This document shows positions 1 to 11,096 of a DNA stretch of 64,000 nucleotides, in pieces. The DNA comes from Echria macrotheca. Lineage: Eukaryota > Ascomycota > Sordariomycetes > Sordariales > Schizotheciaceae. The position numbers and the translations under genes are program-made. The notes beneath the pieces were generated by a model. It was given only the letters and a program-made list of their open reading frames with translations, was not told the origin of the DNA and did not search any database. Each line of letters starts with the position of its first letter. Position 1 is the first letter of the stretch. Where the stretch lies: positions 868,001 through 932,000 of the forward strand of contig MU839829.1 of assembly GCA_030411725.1 (NCBI GenBank), given 5' to 3'.

Positions 1-2524
1 TCTTCTCCTACCATGGGTGTGAATGCCATGATGAAGAAGAAATCGGCCAAGAACCTGAATGTGCAGAGAGAACGGCGTTCGAGCCTGGAAAGCAACAGCA
101 CCGTCACAACACAGGACCAGGCAGGGCTCTTTGCCGACTTTGATGACGCCGTCAGCGTCGGTGACAGTGTCTTCCAAGGTGATGACGAGGAAAGCATGGC
201 CTCGTCGTATGTGGAAGGGACGCCGGCTCCGGAACCTCCACGCTTAGGAATTCCCACCGGCGAGCCTGATAGGTCATCCACATACTCGACTACGTCCCTC
301 AGCCGGAGAGCAGAAGAAATTCTGGCCAATGCGAAAAAGAGGTTATCGGTAGGAGTTTACTGTGCCATCATATTTTGGCTTATCACTAACAGGATTGTAG
401 ACTATGGAAGGCAACCTGACGCGTGCCAGGAGCTCTCTGTACATCACGCCCCCATCTTATGGCTCTGATGCATCAACACCCTCACCTCCGTTCCAGCGCG
501 CATCCACAGCAATGCATTCGCGCGAAAGCAGCCATTCTCCGCTTAGTGGCTCGCCAGGACACTCCAGAATGACTAGCGATATCGCCATGCGGAACGGTCT
601 CCCCTACAGGGTGTCCATGCCTAGGTCGCAAAGTGCTTTGGGGGCGGCCGGTGGGTACAGGCAACCGACAACGTCAAAGAGCGCTGATAATATTGGAGGA
701 ACGCCTGATACGGAGCCCATTCGCCCAGGCTATAAGGCCAGGGACAGTTTACTCCAACCCCTTACAGAAGACGAAAATGGCCAGCTCGATAACTTGGACG
801 GCGGTATCCACGATGCGCGAGCAGATCAATTCCTAAGTCCCACCTTCGGCTCATTCAGCGACAACGGCAGCTCCATGAAAGGCCTCCAACGCTCAGCTTC
901 CGCTGCTCAAATGCGAGACATCAAAGGCATCAAGGATCAGATGAAAGATTTGAAGGGAAAAATATCGAGTTTACGCGAACAGGCTCGAGTCGATAGCCTC
1001 AAGCGGAGGAGCTTGCAAAGCCTGCGGACGCCTAGCCCTTTTACTCACTCGCAGATCGACCAGTGGTATGCAGAGCCAGTATCGAACAGGAACTCGGCCA
1101 TCAGCACAAGCAGTCAGCTTCCCCCTAGGAATCCCTGGAACGGGGAGGAATCGAGCGTGGATGGCGAAAAGCAAATTCCTGATATTAATGGTCAGCAAGA
1201 CCACTACGCAGAGGAAGAGGAATCGATTTACAGCGAAGTTGTCAACGGGACTCAGCTCAGGCCTGCTGGTGTTCGCTCGCCCGAGCGGATGAATGTCCCA
1301 CTTTCAGCGACCGGAGTGGATGGAGGAGATGCGGAGGAGGATCGTGACGACTCCCACGTGCTTGTTGAGGATGGTGATGTACCGGACGGGGATGTGCTGG
1401 AAGACGGATTCCATGACGCGGTAGACTTGGGTTACGAAAGCGAAAGCGGCGAATCACTTTACCACGACACGGTCCAACATCAGATCTCCCACGAAGATCG
1501 CGAAGACGCATTCGACTACGAGCATTTCTTCCTCCACAGCGCCATGGGGACTATGAGCCAGCAGCGGCTGAGACGAGGAAGTACAGACAGTTATACGTCG
1601 GAAGACTCGGTGGAAACGACACGCGGTCCTACTACAATGCCATCAAACAACGAGGATGTAGAGGAAGATGTAGATGAAGATGGCAATGACGCTTATAGTC
1701 CTTCCAAATCCGTCATCAGGAGTCGACGCAACAGCACCACGTCTGTCTCGACCGTGGACACGTTTGCGACCGCCGAGGAGCAACGATCCAGAAAGTCAAC
1801 GGAGAGCCGTCGGGATTTGGACGCTGTCACCGAGGGCGTTTTCGGAGCTTCGACAGACTCCTCACCAAATAGTCTGAGAAATCGAACAGACGCGGCAGGG
1901 CTGGCCAATCGACCCCCAACTACGATGAACGGCCATTCATCAATTACAAGCATCTCCAATCTTAATAGGGATAATAGTGACGGCTCTATTGCATCCATCC
2001 CCGAGGAGGGCACAGACGAGACGCAGCAATATCATCAGTCCAACCGCCGTCACTCCGGATTCAGGCGGCCGATATCGTTCTCAACGAATCACTTGATGCA
2101 TAGGCCTTCGGTATCATCCTTTGACTCAACCGGGACGAACCGCAGTTTCCCTCTTGTCAACAAGCCTAAGCAAGCCAACAGCACAGGCGTGTTGACACCG
2201 AACTCGTCGCCTGACCAAGAGCTCAAGAGTATCTCGGATGCTCTCATGAACGAAACTGTTGGCGCCTGCGAGAAGGAACAACTCGAGAATCTAGGAGGGA
2301 CTGACGGCGCCAGTGACAAACGCCAGCAGCCTCAGCCGATGCAAGCCCTCTTGCGCGAAGACAAGTATCTCGTTGAGCGCCTGGTGGCTGGACTCGGAAA
2401 GTGCGTTCTCGGTCTCACGGAGAATGGGCGGGCGAGTATGGAGAGCCGCATGTACAGGAGGAGGATTGACGCAGCAAGACGCATTCTGGAAGGACTTGAC
2501 GGAGAAGTTGGGGACAGCTTTTAA
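1..2524 (+). CDS. Uncharacterised Ser-rich, largely disordered fungal protein (two exons; 5' end may lie outside window)
   Basis: Model: exons 13-348 and 401-2524, intron 349-400 (52 nt, GTAGGA donor, CACTAAC branch, TGTAG acceptor), giving 819 aa from the ATG at 13. The frame stays open from base 1 to that ATG, so the true start could lie upstream of the window; the ATG at 13 sits in a good CTACCATGG context. I do not recognise a named domain. The protein is rich in Ser, Thr, Pro and acidic residues. A charged helical, probably coiled-coil stretch lies at about residues 282-322 (QMRDIKGIKDQMKDLKGKIS onward). A second block at about 476-496 (HEDREDAFDYEHFFLHSAMG) looks too specific to be filler and may be a conserved motif. 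Many S/T-P and RxxS sites suggest phospho-regulation, which is inference. It is convergent with MTD1. The gene is secure; the function is unknown. Confidence 0.85.
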
Positions 2525-3332
2525 TATGTTGATGGAGGCAAATTCAACCAAGTGGGCATGGCGTTTTACGCGATGGTGTTTTGGCGTCAACGAACGATAA
2601 TGTCGATGCGGGACGAGATTTACACGGCCGAATCGATACGAAGCGGATAATGACGGAGCGGAGTAATATCTGGCGCGGACGGAGTCAGTTACGGGACATT
2701 TTTTGTGGCCTTTTTTTTTTCAATGTCCTATACCTGGGACGTATTCTTTTCTGCTTCACACTCTGACTCTGTATTGCTCTGGCGTATTTTAGACTTGGGC
2801 CGTTCAGGTTTGGTCTAAATTCTCCCCGCGGCCAGACAGGTGCGTGGCGTTATTGCACATGGGGCCTGGGCCTGGGCCTGGGAGAGCAGGCGGCGAAAAA
2901 GCACGGCTGCCTTTATTTGGTGGGATTGCTTGTTGGTTCGATACCCCAATACGTTTTATTCTCTGGCTGATTTTCCAATATCGGCGGGTTGGTTTTGATT
3001 TGGTAGTGGTGGTGGGTTTGGTGGTTAGAACGGGCGTGAGAGAGAAAGGAGATGGAAGAGAGAAAGCGAATACAAGGTGTGAAATAAACAATCTATCAAG
3101 CATCATGTTGGGGTGTGTGACATGTCTGCAATGACCGTGATGATATGGGTAAATGATGAAAACAATGTCTATTGCGCGAATACAAATTCTCTAAATGGTA
3201 CTTTTGATGCAGTTGTAATAAACCCAGCCGACCCTCCCAAGCCTCCCTAATACGCCGCTTCGTCTTTTTATCTACATGACCACAACCCAGCGCTTCTTTT
3301 CTTCTCCGCTAGTCTTGGTTCTTTACTGGATG
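2525..3332. other. Intergenic / 3' UTRs between convergent genes
   Basis: This holds the 3' flanks of the upstream + gene and of MTD1 (-). A short (GGGCCT)3 direct repeat lies near 2861-2881, and a T run near 2709. The overlapping short frames show no coding character. I see no further gene. Confidence 0.6.
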
Positions 3333-4425
3333 TTACTCGCTCGACGTCTCACGGTTATTGATCAGTCTCTGTTAATCTCGTCAGTCCAGTTTTTTATAAT
3401 TTTGTTTTATGAAGTTCAGCGGGAGAGAGAGAGAGAAGAAGAAGAAGAAAAAATCATACCACAAGGTTGCGTAGCAACACGGCAATAGTCACCTTGCCCA
3501 CGCTCGGCACGTAGATACTAGCCTTTTCCTTCACCGCAGGCCCGTCAAAATTGCGATGACTCGAGAAATTAATGCACACGGCCCCGTCGCGGATCAAGTC
3601 CGTGTTGACCTTGAATTTCTCCGAAGGCACACCGCTGATGACCACGTCGCTCAGCGGGAGGACCTGCTCGAGGCCCATGTCGCTCTTGTCGAGGACCTGG
3701 TGGCGCGGCTGCCGGATCGACGGGCCGCGCGTGAAGAGCTGGACGCCCGTGATGTCGACGCTGTAGACCGTCGCGCCGTCGTTGGCGAGCAGCGCGGCGA
3801 GCGGGCGGCCGTTGACCTCGGAGCGGTTGATGACGGTGATGGTCTTGCCGTAGAGGCGGTTGCCGTAGGCGAGGACCGGGTTGTAGATCTGCACGTGCTC
3901 GAGCGCCTTGACGATGGCGAGGGGCGTGCACGGGAGGATCGACTTCTTGCGGTTGGCGGGCGGGTCGAGGAAGCGGATGTTGTGGTACATGTTGAAGAGG
4001 TGCGTGTGGCAGAGGCCCTCGACGTCCTTGGCGAGGGAGACGGTCTCCTGGATGTACCGGTCCTGCTGCGGGTTGTTGGTCCAGATCGGGTAGTAGACGA
4101 TGATGCCGTCGACGGCGCCGTCGCCGTTGGCGCTGACGATGGCCTCCTCGAGGGCCTCCTTATCGACCCGGCGGAGGTCGAAGCCGAAGCCGTGGTCCTC
4201 GCACGTCTTCTTGGACCACTCGGCGTACTGGACCGCGGCCGGGTCGTCGTTGGCGAGGAAGGCGGCGAGCGTGGGTTTCCACTCGGCCGGTCTGGCCGAC
4301 TTTGCCTTGGCGAGCATCGAGAGGACTTCGCCGAGCAGGGGCTGGGCGATCTTGTCGGCCATGATTACTTTGCATGTCTTGGGCATCTCGGTCGTGGCCA
4401 TTGCGACTCCTTCGGTTGTGGCCAT
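3333..4425 (-). CDS. MTD1: Methylenetetrahydrofolate dehydrogenase (NAD+), MTD1 type
   Basis: Model: complement(3333-3368, 3460-4425), 333 aa. It oxidises 5,10-methylene-THF with NAD+ in cytosolic one-carbon metabolism. The sequence shows the monofunctional fungal MTD1 pattern: an N-terminal CKVIMADKIAQPLL segment, the substrate-domain DGIIVYYPIW motif, the DVEGLCHTHLFNMYHNIRFL region, PCTPLAIVKAL, and a Rossmann segment NRSEVNGRPLAALLANDGA. The long reading frame ends inside an intron. Splicing 3369-3459 (91 nt, GTATGA donor, TTAACAG acceptor, long CT-rich tract) restores the expected tail RNLVRLINNRETSSE. The start at 4425 was chosen because it has an ideal CACCATGG context and matches the usual length. 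The frame stays open to another ATG at 4557 that would add 44 Arg-rich residues (see findings). Confident assignment. Confidence 0.93.
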
Positions 4426-5728
4426 GGTGACTTTGGCGCGTCCTTGTAGACAGATCTCTCTACGGAGGAGTGTGTTGAGATTTATGCCGAGTAGGCCGGA
4501 TGAGTTGAGATTTCTGATTAGCTGGTAAGCTTGGATTCTTCTCAATCTTGAAGCCATTCCGGTTTCTGGCCGGGAATTGGTCTTCTGGGAAAAGAAAAGT
4601 CTTTATTCTCAACGGGAGATGACGCGGGATGTGTTATAAGTGACTCAAAAGGGAAAGCGCTTCCAGCGTCTACATTACCTGTATGTTTAGACTCGACCCC
4701 GCGATTCAAAGATTCTGGAATGCCGAGTGTCTCTCAAGAGGAAAGATTGTGTAATATTGTATGAAAATATCCCCCGTCGTCAGTCTGTGACTCCTAAGTA
4801 TGGTGGTAACGAGAGATTTTTGACAAAAATTCACATATAGCCGGCAGTTTGATGTTGCTGCTGCCAACCTTCAACTCCCTTTCCGCCCCTCCCCCTCCTG
4901 CTTCGGCCCTTGCAGGCAAAAATTTGACCCTCAGTGCAAGGGACCCCTCTTACCAGTTGCAGTTTAGCGTTCCCGAAGGCAACCCCATTGTTGTGGCACG
5001 GGCCTTATCTTCGAGGAACCTGTCCCTTCCATGCCAGTTGATTCCGATTTCAGAGTAAAGGATAGGAACTGTTAGATGGACTATAGCCCGGATCAGATGC
5101 CGATAATAGGATGAAAGTAAATTTACAGATATGGGATGATTGCTGGAAAGAGATGTTCACCCTGTCAGCTGCAGGTGCCCGTTGTCGGCAGAATCTACAA
5201 CTTGTATTGCACCGTACTGCAGAGCTATTGTCAAGCAGCTCAAGACCAGGGGGATATGCCCCTAAAAGCATTTTTTCGGCGACCCGTCGGCGACTGTCGG
5301 CGACCCGGCTGATCGGATCATGTGATAGAATTTGAACCGTTAAAGTTCAGATGAACAGCCTATAAGTCGCTTAGACTGAACCAACTACGTTGAAGGGTTA
5401 CCAGACACTAGGAAGCGGGAGGGACAGAACAACGCTGAGTTTCAACTTCCCAGGGATCCTGGGTCCAGGCCTCATAGCGTCATCGGGCCTTCACCGCCCA
5501 CGATAAGTCAGATAAGGATTTTACTGCCGCGGGGCAACTTAGCGATAGCGGCGGCGGGCAGTTGTTTAATCAAAAGATCTCTTAATCAACCACGAAGCTT
5601 CCAACGTTGCCGCCGTACATTTGCCAACCCTGTTCGGCGCTGTTGGCAGCTGCAACTCGCAACCACTCTTGACACAATTTGTCGTCGCCAAGCATCTTGC
5701 AGCAACATACCCAAGTCCTTTGCCGAAA
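4426..5728. promoter_or_regulatory. Divergent upstream region between MTD1 (-) and MMS19 (+)
   Basis: About 1.3 kb between two start codons. Positions 4426-4557 are an in-frame open upstream extension of MTD1. The remainder has no credible coding frame. A small tandem repeat occurs at 5276-5306. Shared promoter elements are likely here, but no specific factor site can be named from sequence alone. Confidence 0.5.
5276..5306. repeat. Short tandem repeat, three ~10-bp GTCGGCGACC-like units
   Basis: Three near-identical 10-bp units (TCGGCGACCC, GTCGGCGACT, GTCGGCGACC) lie head to tail upstream of MMS19. They could be chance or a clustered protein-binding site. Confidence 0.5.
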
Positions 5729-8700
5729 ATGGCAACCTTCAAGGATTTGGCGCTGCAGTATGTTCTGTCCGACGACGAGCCCGCTCAGCTCGAGATCGTC
5801 AAGAAGGCTGCCCAAGGCAAGTCTTGACACAAGCTAATTTGGGAACTAATTTTGCTAACTGAGGCCAGAAATTGAGTCCTCAGGTGCAAACAGAACCGTC
5901 GTCGGCAACTGGGCTGCCTCAGTCCAACCTTGGATGAGCCGAGACCAGCCAGGCGACGAGGATCTGGTTGAAGACGGCGAGGATGTTGGCAACGGCGACA
6001 TCATCTCCCGTTCAAAGGGTGCGCTTGATCCTCCCAACCTTGTTGTGTGCTTTAGCTTAACCTGTTACGCAGCCCTAGCGTTTCTCGCCGGGACACTGGA
6101 GGCATTGGACAAGTCGCTGCTCCGGACAGACCAAGGTGGGATGATTCCATCTAATGATAGACCTCCCGCTCACTAACAATTTAGTCACATTTCTGGTTGG
6201 CTTCTTTGGCTCTATGTTCTCCTATGACCACAAGTCGGGGATCACAGCGTCAACGCAGGCTCTCCAGCAGCTTCAGGTCATGAAGGCGTTCAAGCCCAGC
6301 CTTGGCGTCAAGATGGTCGAGGATCTCCTCAAGTTGAAGGAAGATTTTCGGCTGCAGACAGCAGCTACTAGACTCGAGATTTATAAGTTGCTCTCCACCT
6401 TGCTCCACGACGAGTCGGTCAGCAGCGAACTACAGCACAAGTATGGCGCGTCCTGCGGTTTTGTCGTGGACCTTCTCCAGCTTTGCCAGCACGAGAGAGA
6501 TCCCCGGAACCTCATGGTCTGGTTCAAGATCCAGGCGGACCTGCTTCGTGACTACTCGCCCTCCCCAGAAGTCACTGAGGAGATATTCAAGGCGTTCTCT
6601 GCATACTTCCCCATCTCACTCAGAAGCTCGGCCACTCCGATTGGCATCACAGCGCAGGATCTAAAGCTTGCTGTTCGCCAGTGCTTCTCAGCGCATCATA
6701 GACTAGCGTCGCATGCTTTCTCTTTTCTGTTGCAGAAACTCGATCAAGGAGACGCGGTTACAGTTGCTGTCAAGGTTAGCAACCGTGTCGCCGCGGAAAA
6801 AGCCAGAGCTAACAGTCGCAGGTCGATATTCTGCAAACTATTGAGGCATGCATCACTAACTACGAGAACCCGCAAGTCAGCGTCGTTCCGTACATTGAGA
6901 AGTTATGGAACTCTCTCAAGTACGAAGTCAGAAATGGAGAAGTCAAGGAAACCATCGATGCCACACTCGATGTGCTGCGAGCTATCGCCAACCGGCTTGA
7001 TGGCTCAAAAACACAGAAACAAGATGTTTCTCTGCTCCGAGACTACATTGATCTGGTTTTCAAGGACTGCCGAGAAGATCTCGGCAACCCGACTTACACA
7101 AAACAAGCGGGGCTTCTCGTCACGACAGTCATCACTTCTAACATTCGCAGTTACATGCTTGAGAGTTCGAACTTGATTGAGTGCCTCCGCAAGAACCTCG
7201 TCTCACCAAAGTCGCCTGCCCACACAAAAGATCTAGTTCTCCTGCTAAACTCTGTGTTGACGGCGAGATCGCATCTGATAGAGAAGCGTAAAGAAGGCCA
7301 TCCCGCAGACCAGGAGGACCTAAAGGGCGAGCTGAAATCTCATTCGGCGAATACCGTCTACGACATGCTCTCGGGCGTGTGGGTATCCATCCCTAACAAA
7401 TCGGATTGTCTCTTGGACCCAGACGAAAACAAGCAGACAATCGAATTGCTGAAGCAGGTCATCAAGGGCCTGGCCCTCCTCGCGACGCAAGTCATCGTAC
7501 GGGAGCAGGGAGACATCGCGCTTCTTTGCTCGGAGAAGATATTGTCCAGCATATCCGGACACCTGATTCATATTCTCGTCCTCCGCTTGCCTCTCGCATA
7601 CCGGGATCCGAGTTACGTCGGCAAGACAGAGAACTCGTATACCTTGGAGGAAGAAGCCCAGACTGCTCTCCGAGACGTCGTGGGAGTCTACCTTCCTGCC
7701 TATGAAGATTTCGTTCAGCGCGCGACAGATGAGATTCTCGGCTACAACTGGGGAGAGGCTCATGGACGCACAGTCTTTGGCTTGATTGAGCTGAAGAACT
7801 TGCTCTCCCGCCTGGCTTATGTTGGCTGTTCCAGATTACCCATCAACATACCGTCCGATGTTGCTAACCCGAAGCCATTCTCGGCGCTCAATCACCTCGT
7901 CACATTTTTGGCTGCTGCCATAGATCTGCTGCCACTCGTCCTCGTGAAGCCGGATGAGGACGACATTACGGAGCAGAAGGAGCAGTGGGCCAACCTCTAT
8001 GTCCTTTCCGCGATACATAGCGGCCTGCTCTTCTTCCACCGTGAGTGTGTCGCCAAGTACACTGCCGAAGCCTTGCTTGCCGACCGCTCGGTCGGCGGCA
8101 ACTGGGTGGAGGAACTCGACCGTCTGCCGAACAATTGGCTCCAACTGCTTCGATCGGATGAAATGACGGACGTCGCCCCAGACCAGATGGCCGTTGACGG
8201 TCCGAGTGTGTTTGGACGGTACCTGCGGTTCGGCATGTTCCTCACCAAGTACCTTTATCGGCAGGCGGTAACGGGGGCGTCATTGATCTGGACCGAGAGC
8301 ATGATCGAGCAGGTTGGAGACATCGCAACGGCGGTTGTTCGCCGTCTCACCGAAGAGGAGCAAGTATCACATAAGCTCGCCCGTGAAGCATTCGAGCTGT
8401 TTAACGGCCGAACTTCGTCCGCCGAACACACTCTGCTTCTCACTCGAGGCATCCTGACAGGCTTGTGGCCGGCCGCTATGAGTGAGCTGGTATGAAATCC
8501 TCCCGAGAAACGTCATGAAGTCGGCTAACCTTTTTCTTGACAGTACACACCCGACGGGCCTGCCGAGAAGTACCTCTGCAATGTCCCGGTCTTCGCAATC
8601 AGCACTATGCACCAAATAGAGATCCACGCCTCTATATCGCTGATTCTCACGGATAGATACAAGGGAGGTCCTTCCACGGCAGACCCGGAGTATCAGGTTA

Positions 8701-9545
8701 TCAAGCGAGTTCTGCACTTCTGGGGCGAAAAGCTCAAGGAAGCGTGTGCGTCCGCCGACATGAAGCCCCAGTCCATGGAGCTTCTGAGCTTCTTGGCCAT
8801 GAAGGTCTTCACCGGAGCTGCGGCTCGGCAAGATAAGCACGCGCGGCAGCTGGCGCAGGTTCTCGAGGAGGCTCTCGTGAACGACAACGCCAACGCCGAC
8901 ATTCTTGCTCGCGCCACGGGAATACTCGTCGAGCACAGCTACGTGCTGAGCGCCGAGAACCATGCTATTGTTGGTCGGCTCTACCATCAATGGGTCTATA
9001 ACTTCATCGCGTCTCCGCTTTTACAGCGGGGTCTCCCCGGCGGCGGCTCACCCGCTGCTGCCAAGAGATTCAGAACGGCGGCGCTGTGCATTATCAGTGG
9101 CTCTTCGTTCGGCGTGTTCGAGGCGGATCTGCAGCAAGTTGTCCGCCTTGTCATTGTTGCCCTTAACGATGAGGATGAACCCACCCCGGCGGCTGCCGAG
9201 CAGTTCACCACCCCGCTCCAGGTCCTCCACGACATTATCAACGAGGACCCGGACTCTCTCAAGGGCCACATCAAGCCAATCATCGACGGGCTCCTCAAAG
9301 CCCACCGCTGGGGCTACCGGACGGTCGCCAAGGCCGGGCTCGACAAAACCCCGACCAAAGTTCTGCTGGCGAGCAAGATCGCTCTCGACGTGCTGGGCCA
9401 GCTGCCCCTCAAGTTCGAACACCGACATCTGTTGGCCTATATACCCAAAGTGGAGCGCATCATGGCCGAAACATGCGGTCACCCATCTCGGCAAATTAGA
9501 GGGGTCGCTAGAGAGGTGCGCGCCAGATGGTTGAAGATCAACTAG
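5729..9545 (+). CDS. MET18: MMS19/MET18 HEAT-repeat protein, cytosolic Fe-S protein assembly targeting factor
   Basis: Model: join(5729-5816, 5869-6018, 6073-6135, 6185-6774, 6822-8489, 8544-9545), 1186 aa, six exons. The family, with Cia1 and Cia2, delivers Fe-S clusters to DNA replication, repair and transcription enzymes such as XPD and DNA polymerases. The sequence shows the MMS19 N-terminal pattern: GDIISRSKALAFLAGTLEAL, then a VTFLVGFFGSMFSYDHKSGI block with ASTQALQQLQVMK after it, EDFRLQTAATRLEIYKLLS, DPRNLMVWFKIQADLLRDY, FKAFSAYFPI, and a KLDQGDAVTVAVKVDILQTI junction. HEAT-like helices continue to the C-terminus. Introns are 47-54 nt with clear CTAAC branch sites. The first intron is GC-AG (see separate entry). 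It is convergent with SPC2. Slightly longer than many homologues. Confidence 0.92.
5817..5868 (+). other. GC-AG intron 1 of MMS19
   Basis: The exon/intron junction reads CCCAAG|GCAAGT and the acceptor GAGGCCAG|AAATTG, with a GCTAAC branch site between. Using the nearby GT at 5821 would run straight into a stop, whereas the GC donor joins CAA G to AA ATT GAG and continues the protein (AAQEIESSG). GCAAGT is the consensus of the minor GC-AG class of U2 introns. Confidence 0.85.
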
Positions 9546-10006
9546 ATGGGTGTGAGACGGAGGGGCGGCAGCTTGGTGTTGTCTGCGAGGCGTTGGGGGT
9601 GTGACATGATTTTGGGATGTATAACGACACATATACTTTTTATCTGGAAGATCCCATCACTGGGATAGCGATGTAGGTGTCTGTCAACGTGATCTAGACC
9701 CACGAATTATTGTAACATGTACGAAGGGGACCATATTCGGCAGACATATCTTATCACACAGTTTCCAGACAAAACTTCTCATATGGGCGGTTGATGTACT
9801 TGGAATCTAGAAGAGGACCATGAAGCGGCAAATGATGCCCGGTCCTCAACTTGTTTACCCCTTTTGTTGAGTAAGTAATAATACAATTACTCTCCTCTCT
9901 GCAATTTTCCGTGACCGTAACCCATTTCATGCTTGAGTAATAATTCCATACCTGGCGAGAAAACCTTTCGACCAAAACGTAATTCTACAAAACACACTCG
10001 CTCTCT
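9546..10006. other. Convergent 3' flanks of MMS19 and SPC2
   Basis: About 460 bp between the two stop codons. It is AT-richer than the flanking coding sequence, contains no plausible gene, and probably holds both polyadenylation regions. Confidence 0.6.
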
Positions 10007-10755
10007 CTACGCCTTCCTCCTCTTGGTCTTCTTCGACTCAGTCCCCGTCGCCACCTCGGCACTCGCCAGCGCATCCAACATCTCGGGCGTATACGCCGTA
10101 GTACCTTCTGAAGAAGCAGCAACCCTCTTGGCATCGAACCTCCCTACGACCGGAATCCCCGTCGCGAGCATAGTCTGGAACGGCGCGGCGACGAACCTCC
10201 CGCTCGCGTCGAACCAATCGGTAAACGGCTGCTTGAGCACCACTTTCTCCTTTCGCATTCCATCTTTCGTGGCAGTCTCGGCCTCGACCGTCAGGTGATA
10301 GATGGGCACGTGTTTTTTTACCGAGGATGAGATGCGGATTTTGGACTGCCCGTCGGGCGAGGTGCCCTGGTAGATTGTGCCTTTTTCGATGTACAGAATC
10401 CAGAACGTGAGGAAGGTGTTGAGCGCCGTGTACACCGCCACGGCGGCCGCCGTGTACGTCTTGGTCGACTCGAAGCCGAATTTGTAGTCCCAGAGGAAGC
10501 AGGCGGCCGCGAGGGCGAAGGCTGAGTAGCCTAGCGCGAGGCGGACGTCGGTTAGGCGGTGGGAGGGGGTGAATTTGAGGGAGTTTAGGTAGTTGGGGAT
10601 TGCGTCGTCCGAGGTGTTTTTGAGGTCTATATGTCCCGGGGGTCGTGTTAGTTTGGGGAAGGGGTTGGATGGATGGGGAAGGGAACGGGAGATGGGGAGA
10701 GAGGAAACGTACCGGCAAGATTGTAGACGGTGATTTTCTCTTGTGAGTTGGCCAT
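10007..10755 (-). CDS. SPC2: Signal peptidase complex subunit 2 (SPC25 family)
   Basis: Model: complement(10007-10626, 10713-10755), 220 aa; intron 10627-10712 (86 nt, GTACGT donor, ACTAACA branch, ATATAG acceptor). It is a non-catalytic subunit of the ER signal peptidase, linking it to the translocon. The sequence shows a short cytosolic N-terminus (MANSQEKITVYNLADLKN), then NYLNSLKFTPSHRLTDVRLA, two adjacent membrane segments (about residues 45-65 and 72-92; FALAAACFLWDYKF and AVYTALNTFLTFWILYIEKG), and a large soluble C-terminal domain with FTDWFDASGRFVAAPFQTML. It ends in a basic KKTKRRKA tail. Topology and length match the family. It is divergent from EMC3 across 341 bp. Confidence 0.92.
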
Positions 10756-11096
10756 CTTGACTGATTCTTTGTGGGGTACAGCTACCACTCTCTCTAGAAT
10801 TGGGAAGAGAATTGGGGGAGGGCGGCCGGGAAGCTGTTCACTTTGAGTTAAAGTTGATGCATCTGGAAAGGCCACCTTTGGATCGCGGTGTGGGGCGTCG
10901 GGAGTTGGAGCAGCTCCAAGCAGACAGACCCCTGTGACCTGTCCATGCGTGCGGCGCCGGGCGGGCGACAGGGGGGTGTGGTTCGAAGGGGAAGACCCAC
11001 AACCAACCACAGACGAGCTTGTTCCGACCGACGACAATTGATTCTCAAGAAACCATTCTGCGACTTGCGCTTTTCGGGCCCTTATTCTTTCACAAC
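10756..11096. promoter_or_regulatory. Bidirectional promoter between SPC2 and EMC3
   Basis: Only 341 bp separate the start codons of two divergently transcribed ER membrane-protein biogenesis genes. It contains no credible reading frame. Both core promoters and any shared control site must lie within it unless the UTRs overlap neighbouring sequence. I see no obvious TATA box. Confidence 0.65.

Noticed and set aside
3556..4449. 297-codon + frame antisense to MTD1
   Set aside because: It is the mirror image of strong C-ending codon bias in MTD1 (runs of Val, Asp, Glu, Arg, Ala), with no domain and complete overlap with a confident gene.
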